From: VXLM01 sp034421575
GTDB lineage: Bacteria > Chloroflexota > Dehalococcoidia > Lucifugimonadales > VXLM01
Reading direction: 5' to 3'
Assembly (NCBI GenBank): GCA_034421575.1
Contig: DAOUKG010000026.1
Span: forward strand, 1 to 39,186
DNA: 39,186 nt
Positions 1 to 7,713 of this stretch are shown here, piece by piece. The stretch's first letter is position 1; every line of letters begins with the position of its first letter. The notes beneath the pieces were generated by a model. It made no database searches. It was not told the DNA's origin and worked only from the letters and a program-made list of their open reading frames with translations. The position numbers were made by a program, and so were the translations under genes.

Positions 1-353
1 TTAGATTCCTCTCTCCGCTTCGCTACGATCGGAATGACAGTGATGGGGCTATGACTCGCAAGTATGGAATACCTAATACCTACCCCTGTCAGCCCACGAC
101 GGGAGAGGGGATAAGAGGACCTTCGACAGGCTCAGGGTGAACGGAGGTCGTTTTAGAGTAGCTGTTCAGAGTTGATGAGACGAACATCCCCCACCCTGTG
201 GATACCCGCTTTCGCGGGTATGACGGTGGCTGTGCGTGCGTCGAAGGATCTCACGAAGTCTGAACAGTTACGTTTTAGACACCCTCTTGAGGTATGTGAT
301 GTACTCGCGGGGTATTCGCTTTTGACGTGGGGGTGATGGGGTCGTAGACTGGA
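1..353. repeat. Intergenic dispersed-repeat region at window start
   Basis: No convincing gene is seen. Bases 1-112 recur at 18981-19092 with one mismatch. Other pieces are a truncated GGGAGAGGGG repeat (about 89-110), a 'CTTCGACAGGCTCAGGGTGA' repeat (about 121-146) and a hairpin repeat with arms ATACCCGC/GCGGGTAT around 204-222. The stretch 245-285 (TCTGAACAGTTACG) resembles 20050-20075. The short ORFs here lie inside these repeats and are not considered genes. Confidence 0.75.
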
Positions 354-378
354 ATGAACATAGATGAAGGCGCCGAGG

Positions 379-413
379 GCGCCCGCCCCACATGGTTGGG
401 GGCGGGCGCTTTT
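379..413 (+). terminator. Rho-independent terminator-like hairpin
   Basis: A perfect 11-bp stem (GCGCCCGCCCC at 379-389 with GGGGCGGGCGC at 399-409) and a 9-nt loop are followed at once by TTTTCTTTT. This is the classic form of an intrinsic terminator for transcription coming from the left. It lies inside the longest version of the terminase ORF, which argues that the true gene start is downstream of it. Confidence 0.7.
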
Positions 414-440
414 CTTTTCGGCGGGGTCGGAGCGGCAGCG

Positions 441-1832
441 TTGTACTGGCTGGAAGATCTATACGAAGAGACGGGCGTGCTCCCGACACCGGAGCAGGCC
501 GAGATTCTCTTGTCCGACAAGCGGTTCGTCCTCGTGGCCGGAGGCGAGCAGGCGGGGAAGTCGGTCGTGGCGTCGCTGTTCCTGATGCTGAAGTTCTTCG
601 AGCTGCCCGACACGCGGGTGATGGAACCGTCGAGGGTGGGAGGAAGGCGGAGGGGCCGTGTCTACACCCACAAGCCCGCGCTCTACTGGCTGGTGGGAGC
701 GACGTACGGCGAGACGGAGCGGGAGTTCCGGTACCTGGTGGAGTGGTTCGGAGCGCTGGGTCTGCTGGAGAAAGCGACCAAGCGGTGCGATCCCGGTCGC
801 ATCGTCCTCACAGACGGAACGAGGATCGAGACCAAGAGCGGCGTCGATCACCGCACGCTGTCGAAGGAATCGCCGGACGGGATCATAGGCTGCGAGGCCA
901 GCCAGCTCGACTCGGCGGTGTTCAGCCGGATGCGAGGCCGCGTGACGCCCAGCAACGGCTGGATCTTCCTCGCGGGGACCTTCGAGTCGAGCGTGGGGTG
1001 GTACCCTCAGCTCTTCAAGGCGTGGCGGCAGGGCGGCTCCGACCGCAAGAGCTTCTCCCTGCCGTCCTGGACGAATCGCGCGTTCTACCCGGGCGGAAGG
1101 GACGATCCCCAGCTGGCAGCGCTGCGGGCCGACTCGACCGACGATTTCTTCATGGAGCGCATTGCGGGACGGCCCGTGCCTCCCAGGGGACTAGTCGTGC
1201 CGGAGATCCGGCCGGACGCGCACGTGCGGGATGTCTCGTACATCCCCGGCGTTCCCGTTCGGCTCGCCATCGACCCCGGCTACGCGGGGGCGTACGCCGT
1301 CGAGGCGCTGCAATACATCGATGGGCGGGAGGTCATCATCGACGAGATATACGAGCGCACACTGGTCACCGAGGAGGTCATCGAGATGGCGAAGTCGCGA
1401 CCGTGGTGGCCGGACGTCGAGGGCGGGGTGATCGACGTCGCGGGGCACCAGCACCACTCGATGCCCGCTCCGGCTGAGGCGTGGGCGGAGCAGGGAGGCG
1501 TGATTCTCTCGGCGTCACGTGTCCGCATCAACGACGGGACGCAGCGCCTGCGGTCGTTCTTGAAGGTCCCGGCGGGGAAACGGGGGCCGAAGCTCCTGAT
1601 CGGCAGCCACTGCAAGGGCATCCTGTCCGAGCTGGGAGTGACGCCCAACCCGTTCGACGGTCAGACGCGGCCCTATCGTTGGAAGACCGACCGCGAGGGG
1701 AACATGGTGGGTCGCGTGCCGGAGGACCGGTACAATCACGCCATCAAGGCGGTCATCTATCACCTCGTCGACAAGTACGGCTACGCTTCAAGGCCGCGCG
1801 CCGATAAGTTCCTGGTCAAGCGATTTGCGTAG
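441..1832 (+). CDS. Phage terminase large subunit-like protein
   Basis: The product looks like the ATP-driven DNA packaging motor of tailed phages. A Walker A-type motif (GGEQAGKSVV) is near the N-terminus, and a C-terminal RNase H-like nuclease segment begins at 'RLAIDPGYAGAYAVEA'. The frame is open from ATG 354, but that start would place a strong terminator hairpin (379-413) inside the coding sequence. TTG at 441 has GGAG at 429-432 with 8-nt spacing, so I prefer it (463 aa). No portal, capsid or small terminase gene is nearby. The gene is therefore a phage remnant or a domesticated orphan; the reading frame itself is intact. Function is inferred from the motifs only. Confidence 0.65.
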   Translation: MYWLEDLYEETGVLPTPEQAEILLSDKRFVLVAGGEQAGKSVVASLFLMLKFFELPDTRVMEPSRVGGRRRGRVYTHKPALYWLVGATYGETEREFRYLVEWFGALGLLEKATKRCDPGRIVLTDGTRIETKSGVDHRTLSKESPDGIIGCEASQLDSAVFSRMRGRVTPSNGWIFLAGTFESSVGWYPQLFKAWRQGGSDRKSFSLPSWTNRAFYPGGRDDPQLAALRADSTDDFFMERIAGRPVPPRGLVVPEIRPDAHVRDVSYIPGVPVRLAIDPGYAGAYAVEALQYIDGREVIIDEIYERTLVTEEVIEMAKSRPWWPDVEGGVIDVAGHQHHSMPAPAEAWAEQGGVILSASRVRINDGTQRLRSFLKVPAGKRGPKLLIGSHCKGILSELGVTPNPFDGQTRPYRWKTDREGNMVGRVPEDRYNHAIKAVIYHLVDKYGYASRPRADKFLVKRFA

Positions 1833-1870
1833 CGGGCGCAGGTGAGGATGCGCTTGAAAGCCGGACGCAG

Positions 1871-1902
1871 GATACGTATACTCATTTACGAGATACGTAT
1901 AC
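1871..1902 (+). promoter_or_regulatory. Candidate TA operator: two ATACGTAT palindromes
   Basis: The 11-mer GATACGTATAC occurs at 1871-1881 and 1892-1902. Each copy holds the perfect palindrome ATACGTAT, and the centres are 21 bp apart, two helical turns. It sits directly upstream of the antitoxin gene, where ribbon-helix-helix antitoxins usually bind to autorepress. Binding is inferred. Confidence 0.55.
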
Positions 1903-1917
1903 GTGAAGCGAGACGAT

Positions 1918-2142
1918 ATGAAAAAGAAACTGACGATCACAGTCGATGCCGAGCTTCTGCCGATAGCCAAGCGCTACGCCCGTTCCCGCGACGTATCGCT
2001 TTCTTCGCTGATAGAGCAGTCTCTCAGGGAGGTGGTAGGAGACGACTCGGCGTCGTTTACCTCTCGATGGCGGGGCCGGTTCCGAGCTTCGGAGCGTGAT
2101 GATCCACGCTACGACGCGCTCGCCGAAAAGTATCTGCAATGA
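1918..2142 (+). CDS. Type II antitoxin, ribbon-helix-helix-like
   Basis: This small protein (74 aa from ATG 1918; a GTG at 1903 would give 79 aa) begins with a beta-strand/helix pattern (KKKLTITVDAEL, then a SLSSLIEQSL helix) typical of ribbon-helix-helix DNA-binding antitoxins such as the DUF6364 type. The GTG start abuts the second operator palindrome, so ATG 1918 is preferred. Its stop overlaps the downstream PIN-domain gene by 4 bp (ATGA), the usual arrangement for a toxin-antitoxin pair. The C-terminal part (about residues 42-74) would be the toxin-binding segment, by analogy with the family. Confidence 0.75.
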   Translation: MKKKLTITVDAELLPIAKRYARSRDVSLSSLIEQSLREVVGDDSASFTSRWRGRFRASERDDPRYDALAEKYLQ

Positions 2143-2561
2143 TCCTCCTGGACACCGACGTGCTCATTGACATCGCACTTGACAGGCGCCCGCATTCGGG
2201 CCCGGCCTCGAAACTCCTCGACCGAATCGAGAACGGCTCTCAGAGTGCATACGTCGCATGGCATACCGTATCGAATTTCTACTACCTCGTGGCCTCGTCC
2301 CGAGGTGGTGAGAACGCCCGTGACTTCATTGTCGACCTGACCCGCTTCGTCCGAGTTGCGCCCACCGATACGGACGCGGTCCATTACGCCGCCGGGCTCC
2401 CCATGGCCGATTTCGAGGATGCTATGCAAGTGGCGGCAGCGCGGTCATGCGGCGCCCGATATATCGTAACCAGAAACGTCAGGGACTTCGCTCGTTCTCC
2501 CATACCGGCGATCACGCCGCAAGAGGCGCTCGCGGAGACCGTGAGACTCCCGCGCAATTGA
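2139..2561 (+). CDS. PIN-domain toxin, VapC-like ribonuclease
   Basis: A 140-aa PIN-domain protein, probably a magnesium-dependent RNase toxin neutralised by the upstream antitoxin. Acidic active-site candidates are D5 in 'LLDTDVLID', D91/D94 in 'ADFEDAMQ', and the C-terminal 'TRNVRDF' motif with D116. These match the conserved acidic set of PIN_3-type domains. The ATGA overlap with the antitoxin indicates translational coupling. Length is normal for the family and nothing looks broken. The RNA target cannot be told from sequence. Confidence 0.85.
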   Translation: MILLDTDVLIDIALDRRPHSGPASKLLDRIENGSQSAYVAWHTVSNFYYLVASSRGGENARDFIVDLTRFVRVAPTDTDAVHYAAGLPMADFEDAMQVAAARSCGARYIVTRNVRDFARSPIPAITPQEALAETVRLPRN

Positions 2562-2633
2562 TTTGCCGCCGCAATCGCCCATTTTGCCGGACCACGGCGG
2601 GCCATTAGCCGGTCACCGTTTTCGATACGCATG

Positions 2634-2642
2634 TGCTATAGT
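2634..2642 (+). promoter_or_regulatory. Extended -10 promoter element
   Basis: TG-C-TATAGT (2634-2642) is a good extended -10 box about 50 bp upstream of the DUF4389 gene. No convincing -35 box is present, as is common with extended -10 promoters. Confidence 0.4.
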
Positions 2643-2689
2643 GGGGCCGCCACGCCCGGCGTGAGTACCGACCTTGCAGAGGAGGAATC

Positions 2690-3295
2690 ATGGCACAGGC
2701 AACGATGAGCAACACCGGGGGCGCGCCGCCGTACCCGGTGCAGTACTCGGTCGAATACCCGGAATCGAGCAGCAGGCTCAAGGCATTGTTCAGGCTCATC
2801 CTGGTGATACCTATAGCCGTGATCTACATACTGGTGTCCGGAATCAACGGAGCCCTGTTTCCCGCGGTTCTCTTGATGCTGCTGTTCCGCAAGAAGTATC
2901 CGCGGTGGTGGTTCGACATAAACCTCGAGGTGGAAAGGTTCACGGCGAGGTGTGGGGCGTACCTCTTCCTCCTGCGCGACGAGTACCCCTCAACCGACGA
3001 ACAACAGGCCGTCCAGCTGGACATCGAATATCCCGACGCCGAAAACGATCTGAACCGGGGGCTGCCGCTCATCAAATGGCTGCTGGCGGTGCCTCACTGG
3101 ATCATCATCTGGATCCTTTCGTACGTCTTCGTGATCGTGGCGGTCATTTCGTGGATTGCCATCATCATCACCGGGAAGCACCCGCGCCCGCTGTTCAATT
3201 TCCTGGTCGGCTACGGCCGGTGGGTATACAGGACGATCGCATACGCGATCCTGCTGACGACGGACAGGTACCCGCCGTTCCGGTTCGGGCCGTAG
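2690..3295 (+). CDS. DUF4389 domain-containing membrane protein
   Basis: A 201-aa protein matching the DUF4389 pattern: two related blocks, each with a 'YP..' motif near a transmembrane segment. Hydrophobic segments lie at about residues 29-48, 53-65 and 125-165. The motifs RKKYPRWWFD and GKHPRPLFNF face each other as an internal pseudo-repeat, and 'TDRYPPFRFG' closes the protein. A strong AGGAGG ribosome binding site precedes ATG 2690. It probably resides in the cytoplasmic membrane; the family has no established function. It looks monocistronic. Confidence 0.75.
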   Translation: MAQATMSNTGGAPPYPVQYSVEYPESSSRLKALFRLILVIPIAVIYILVSGINGALFPAVLLMLLFRKKYPRWWFDINLEVERFTARCGAYLFLLRDEYPSTDEQQAVQLDIEYPDAENDLNRGLPLIKWLLAVPHWIIIWILSYVFVIVAVISWIAIIITGKHPRPLFNFLVGYGRWVYRTIAYAILLTTDRYPPFRFGP

Positions 3296-3331
3296 GAGAT
3301 TTTAGCCGAAACTTCCAGAGTCTTGTCCCAT

Positions 3332-3363
3332 GTCGCCGAGTGGGCAGAGTCTCTCTCGGCGAC
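3332..3363. other. Perfect inverted repeat between genes
   Basis: GTCGCCGAG (3332-3340) and CTCGGCGAC (3355-3363) form a 9-bp stem with a 14-nt loop, 37 bp after the DUF4389 stop codon. No T-tract follows, so it is a weak terminator candidate; it could also be an RNA-stability hairpin. Confidence 0.4.
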
Positions 3364-3425
3364 GGATGCATGGCGCTTGATGAAGCCCTCTCAATGCTAC
3401 CTGTTCCGAGGTGAGGCGATTCGGG

Positions 3426-3450
3426 TAAACTAGTGCAAGCGATATTGCAC
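3426..3450 (+). promoter_or_regulatory. -10-like box with GTGCAA palindrome
   Basis: A TAAACT box (3426-3431) is followed at once by the inverted repeat GTGCAA-GCGATA-TTGCAC (3433-3450). The palindrome would overlap the transcription start of the solute-binding protein gene, so a repressor operator is plausible. No regulator gene is adjacent. Confidence 0.35.
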
Positions 3451-3473
3451 AAGTCATCTCTCGGAGTCGCCGC

Positions 3474-5189
3474 ATGTCCACATCGATAAAGGTAATCCTC
3501 GGCCTCGTGTGTCTAGTCCTGTTGGCTGCCTGCGGTCCATCGGACGTGGAGCCAACGACGGGCGAGGTAAATGTCCTGACGCTTCACTACTGGCAGGCGC
3601 CTTCCGTGCCCAGTCCGTACCGGTCGGGCGGTTACAAGGACAGCGACGCAGCGGCGATCACCCTGGAACCTCTCGCCAAGTATGATCCTGACGGCAATAT
3701 CATTCCGACGCTTGCCGCCGAGGTCCCGACCATTGAGAACGGCGGCTTCTCCTCGGACCTGATGTCCATCAGGTGGAAGCTCAAGGAGGGCCTGAAGTGG
3801 TCCGACGGCAAGGATGTTACCGCCGAGGACGTGGTCTTCACCTGGCGCTATTGCAGCGACAAGGCGACCGGATGCACCGCCGAAAGCTCGTTCGATGGCA
3901 TCGCATCCGTTCAAGCGTTGGATGACCTCACCGTGCAGATCAACTTCCTCGAGCCCACGCCCTTTCCCTACCAGGCATTCGTCGGCAGCGGAACGCCCAT
4001 CATCAGTGAAGAGCAATTCGGTGACTGCGTTGGCGCGTCCGCCGTGTCCGCGGACTGCAAGGAACAGTACACCATGCCGCTGGGGACGGGTCCCTTCCGC
4101 ATTACGACGTTCAGGTTGGACGGTCGTATCGCTTATGAACGCAATCCCCACTACCACGGCGATGCCCCCTACTTCGACAGGATAGTCGTCAAGAGCGGCG
4201 GGGACGCCACGGCTGCGGCTCGCACCGTCCTGGAAAGGAACGATGCGGACTACGCCTGGAACACACAGGTCGATCCTGAGACTCTCATCGAGATGCGGGA
4301 GGCCGGACTGGGCACGCTGGCCGTTGCCTACACGAGTCTCGTCGAACGGATAGTCTTGAACCAAACGAACCCCGATCCCGAGCTCGGCGACAACCGCTCG
4401 GAGCACCTCGGCGGGAACAATCCCCATCCCTTCCTCTCCTTCAAGCCCATCCGCCAGGCCATGTCCATGGCAATAGACCGAGAGCAGATTGCGAATGACC
4501 TCTACGGCTTCGCGGGGGAGCCGACCTGCAACCTGATCACCGGCCCTTCCGTCTACGTATCGAGGGCCAACGATTCCTGTCTGACGCAGGACATCGAAGC
4601 GGCCAACAGCCTCCTCGATGAGAACGGTGTCGTCGACACGGATGGCGACGGCATACGCGAGCACGAAGGCACTCCGCTGAAGATCACGTTCCAGACCTCG
4701 ACAAACTCCATTCGGCAGGACACGCAGGCCCTCATTCGCGACTGGTGGAAGGAGATCGGCATCGAGACGGAGCTCATCGACCACAACGCCGGCGGATTCT
4801 TCGGGGACGATCCCTCGGAGATCTCATATCGCCGGTTCTTCGCAGACGTGCAGATGTACGCTTCCAGCACGGGGATAGACCCCCAGCAGGACCTGTCCGA
4901 CCTGCTTTGCAAGAACATTCCGACACGGGAGAACAACTGGGCGCTCAGCAACGTCGCCCGCTCGTGCGACCCTGATTTCGATGCGCTGTACGCGGAGCTC
5001 GAAGGGACGGAAATCGGTCGCGAGCGGGAGGACATCGTAAAGCGGCTCAACGACCTCCATGTGCAGAACTACTTCGAGATACCCCTCATCAATCGCGGCT
5101 TCGTCTCGGCGCACCTCAACACGCTGAAGGGGGTGCGCATCAACGGGTGGGACAGCGAGCTGTGGAACATAGGAGAGTGGCGGCGGTAG
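3474..5189 (+). CDS. ABC transporter solute-binding lipoprotein, family 5 (peptide type)
   Basis: This 571-aa extracytoplasmic solute-binding protein belongs to the DppA/OppA family. It has a lipoprotein signal peptide with lipobox LLAAC and lipidated C20. The body carries family 5 hallmarks: 'LEPLAKYDPDGNIIPTLA' near residues 65-83, the 'LKEGLKWSDGKDVTAEDV' segment and 'RQAMSMAIDREQIANDLYG'. It would bind an oligopeptide or similar solute outside the membrane and deliver it to an ABC permease. No permease or ATPase gene is adjacent, so it is an orphan here. The palindrome upstream hints at substrate-responsive control. The ligand cannot be predicted. Confidence 0.88.
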   Translation: MSTSIKVILGLVCLVLLAACGPSDVEPTTGEVNVLTLHYWQAPSVPSPYRSGGYKDSDAAAITLEPLAKYDPDGNIIPTLAAEVPTIENGGFSSDLMSIRWKLKEGLKWSDGKDVTAEDVVFTWRYCSDKATGCTAESSFDGIASVQALDDLTVQINFLEPTPFPYQAFVGSGTPIISEEQFGDCVGASAVSADCKEQYTMPLGTGPFRITTFRLDGRIAYERNPHYHGDAPYFDRIVVKSGGDATAAARTVLERNDADYAWNTQVDPETLIEMREAGLGTLAVAYTSLVERIVLNQTNPDPELGDNRSEHLGGNNPHPFLSFKPIRQAMSMAIDREQIANDLYGFAGEPTCNLITGPSVYVSRANDSCLTQDIEAANSLLDENGVVDTDGDGIREHEGTPLKITFQTSTNSIRQDTQALIRDWWKEIGIETELIDHNAGGFFGDDPSEISYRRFFADVQMYASSTGIDPQQDLSDLLCKNIPTRENNWALSNVARSCDPDFDALYAELEGTEIGREREDIVKRLNDLHVQNYFEIPLINRGFVSAHLNTLKGVRINGWDSELWNIGEWRR

Positions 5190-6626
5190 GGGTGGCACGA
5201 AACTTACTTATACCAATTATGTGTGACTAAGCCGTATTCTCGACTTATCAGCCTCGCAAACCCTCACCCCCGTTCTGCAACGGGGCAGGCTCTAGCCCTC
5301 TCCCACGACGGGAGAGGGGATAAGAGGACCTTCGACAAGCTCAGGCCGAACGTACTTTCTCGTGGTTGCACGGCAGTTACTGACACCTCTGCACAGCCCC
5401 GTGTGCGGGGCGTAGCACCGCTCAGGGCGAGCGGGACTCACCGCAGAGGGCGCAGAGAGCACGGAGGGGAAGATGGATTCCCGCGTGCGGGGGCCTTTGC
5501 ATAATCCCAGCACCTGTCATTCCTCAGAAAACAAGCCCCCGACCAACCCGTCGTAGGGGCAACCCTTGTGGTTGCCCTTCTTCTGCGTCGACACATTTTC
5601 ATTCCGGGTGGTGAGGGTGAAGACCCTCATGAGATATTCCGAATGAAGCAGAGCGGAATGACAGGAGAAGGTCGCCCCCGGCACCCAGGGGAAGGGTTGG
5701 TCATGGGGGTGATTCAGGAAGGTTGCCGCCGACACCGCCGATCATGTATGTGGCTGTGGGGGCGATTCGCGAATCGCCCCTACGGGAGGTTGGCCGGGGC
5801 ATGGATTCCGGCCTCCGCCGGAATGACGGGCGGTGGTGGCGCGGTATCGGGGACGGGCAACCACAAGGGTTGCCCCTACGATGGGTGGCCGGGGTTTATT
5901 TTCGTAGGAATCGTTCATGTCGGTTGCCACCGGCACCGCCGATCATGTATGTGGCTGTGGGGGCGATTCGCGAATCGCCCCTACGGGAGGTTGGCCGGGG
6001 ATATTTCCGTGGCAATGGCCAGCCGGTCTTGCGAATAGGGATTTTAGATTCCTCGCTGCGCTCGGAATGACAGGGAGACGGGGCCGGATCGTAGCTGCAA
6101 ATCCGTTCTACATACCCCCCGTCAGCCGACGACGGGAGAGGGGACTGGATTCCGGCCTCCGCGGGAATGACGGGTGGTGGTGGCGCGGTGTCGGGGACGG
6201 GCAACCACAAGGGTTGCCCCTACGATGGGTGGCCGGGGTTTATTTTCGCAGCAATCGTTCATGTCGGTTGCCGCCGGCACCGCCGATCATGGGCAGAAGG
6301 GGCGATTCGCGAATCGCCCCTACGGGAGGTTGGCCGGGGCATGGATTCCCGCCTACGCGGGAATGACGATATGGAGGGCGGGAATGACGGTGCGGGGGTA
6401 TTGCGGCCTATTTTCGTGGCAATGACAGAAGTCGGGGTTATGCGGAGGCCGGTGAGGGCGAGAGTCCAGGATGATGAGGTGTGGATTCCCGCCCCGTATC
6501 GGAGTACGGGGCAAGCTCTACGCCGGAATGACGGTGGGTGTCCTCCCGGTCGGTTCACTGTCTCCCGATATACGTTCGGGCCATCCCTTCGTATGGTACG
6601 ATGTGCTACCGTTCAAGGGAGTCACC
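5190..6626. repeat. 1.4-kb intergenic block of dispersed and tandem repeats
   Basis: No gene is supported. The block contains: TTATACCAATTATGTGTGAC (5208-5227, inverted copy at 23311-23330); a CCCTCACC...GGGAGAGGGG repeat with a hairpin insert (5261-5319); a 'CACCGCAGAGGGCGCAGAGA' repeat (about 5443-5470); hairpins with arm GGGGCGATTCG (5759-5780, 5960-5981, 6299-6320); hairpins with arms GGGCAACC/GGTTGCCC (5557-5577, about 5855-5878, about 6198-6221); and ATTCCGGC/GCCGGAAT-type hairpins. About 180 bp starting at 5821 recur at 6165 (offset 344). Small ORFs here translate repeats (for example 'VGAIRESPLREVG') and are rejected. Confidence 0.85.
6594..6602 (+). promoter_or_regulatory. Extended -10 promoter upstream of the S51-like gene
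   Basis: TG-G-TACGAT (6594-6602) matches an extended -10 element 25 bp before ATG 6627. It follows the repeat block and would drive the four-gene plus-strand cluster 6627-11267. Confidence 0.45.
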
Positions 6627-7673
6627 ATGCCGGCGCCTGGACTGATAACGCTCATAGGATCGGGGGAGACCGCGCCGAGCGGTCGCGCACTGTACGAACC
6701 GTCGTTTGACAGGCTGCCGAGGCCGGTGAAGGTCGCGGTCATGGAGACGCCGGCGGGGTTCGAGTTGAACTCGGCGCACGTGGCAAGCCGCGTTTCCGAG
6801 TTCATCCGGCACAGGCTGCAGAACTACAAGCCCGACGTGACCGTTGTTCCGGCGCGGCGTCGCGACACGGAGTTCGGCACGAACAACCCTGAGATATTAA
6901 GGCCCCTTCTCGATGCAGATTGCATCTTCATGGGGCCGGGGAGTCCCAGCTACGCCGTGCGCCATCTGACGGGGACGTACGCGTGGGACATGATCAAGGC
7001 GCGTCACCGTCTCGGCGCGTGCCTGACGTTCGCAAGCAGCGCGGCCATCGCCATCGGTGAGACGGCGGTGCCGATCTATGAGATATACAAGGTCGGCGAG
7101 GACCCGCACTGGATACCCGGGCTCGATCTGCTCGGCCATTTCGGTCTCAAGATCGCCTGCGTCACCCACTGGAACAACACGGAGGGCGGGGCGAACCTGG
7201 ACACGAGCCGGTGCTACATCGGCAGGGCCAGGCTGGAGACGCTTCTCCCCGCTCTCTCGGACGGCACGGTCGTGGTGGGAATCGACGAGCACACGGCGCT
7301 CACGCTCGACATTTCTGAGCGAACATGCAGGGTCCTGGGCAAGGGAACGGTCACGCTCGTGTATGACGGGACGGAGCGAGTATTCCAGGCAGGCTCAGAC
7401 TTCCCCATGAGCGAGCTTGGCGACATCCGCATACCGGACGTATCGGAGGGCATCCGCCCGGAGGTGTGGGCGGAGACGATGCAGGCGGAGCAGCAAGCGC
7501 GGGAAGAAACTCCTTCGACGCTGCCCGACGAGGCCGCGGCCCTCATCGCCGAGCGGGAGGAGGCCCGTCGTACGAAACAGTGGGACAGGGCCGACGCGCT
7601 GCGCGACCAGTTAGCGGGAATGGGATACACCGTGACCGACACGCCCGAAGGGACCCAGTGGGAGGTCGCGTAA
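6627..7673 (+). CDS. S51-like (cyanophycinase/PepE-type) protein fused to CysS C-terminal domain
   Basis: A 348-aa fusion. Residues 1 to about 230 resemble the type 1 glutamine amidotransferase-like/peptidase S51 fold: 'LITLIGSGETAPSGRALYE' at the N-terminus, 'MGPGSPSYAVRHL', and a nucleophile-elbow-like 'FASSAAIAIG' (A136-S-S138-A-A140) where S51 enzymes have GxSAG. Residues about 301-347 match the C-terminal domain of cysteinyl-tRNA synthetase: 'LIAEREEARRTKQW', 'ADALRDQLAGMGY', 'DTPEGTQWEV'. ATG 6627 follows AAGGGAG at 6615-6621; an upstream in-frame extension to 6471 would translate repeats. The Ala replacements at the elbow question peptidase activity. The S9 peptidase begins 40 bp downstream. 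The substrate is unknown. Confidence 0.7.
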   Translation: MPAPGLITLIGSGETAPSGRALYEPSFDRLPRPVKVAVMETPAGFELNSAHVASRVSEFIRHRLQNYKPDVTVVPARRRDTEFGTNNPEILRPLLDADCIFMGPGSPSYAVRHLTGTYAWDMIKARHRLGACLTFASSAAIAIGETAVPIYEIYKVGEDPHWIPGLDLLGHFGLKIACVTHWNNTEGGANLDTSRCYIGRARLETLLPALSDGTVVVGIDEHTALTLDISERTCRVLGKGTVTLVYDGTERVFQAGSDFPMSELGDIRIPDVSEGIRPEVWAETMQAEQQAREETPSTLPDEAAALIAEREEARRTKQWDRADALRDQLAGMGYTVTDTPEGTQWEVA

Positions 7674-7713
7674 CCCTACGTCGGCACTACGCGACGTGAC
7701 TGGAGAAGACCTG

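Noticed and set aside
3513..4784. 423-aa antisense ORF
   Set aside because: Shadow of the solute-binding protein gene, without start signals or recognisable motifs.
6471..6626. N-terminal extension of the S51-like gene
   Set aside because: It would translate dispersed repeat DNA and the promoter; ATG 6627 has a proper ribosome binding site and begins the conserved domain.
5190..6626. CRISPR array
   Set aside because: Repeats are palindromic, of several families and irregularly spaced; there is no regular repeat-spacer pattern and no cas gene.
5568..6709. Several small ORFs coding 'GAIRESPLREV'-type peptides
   Set aside because: They are translations of the GGGGCGATTCG and GGGCAACC hairpin repeats in various frames, with no gene-like features.
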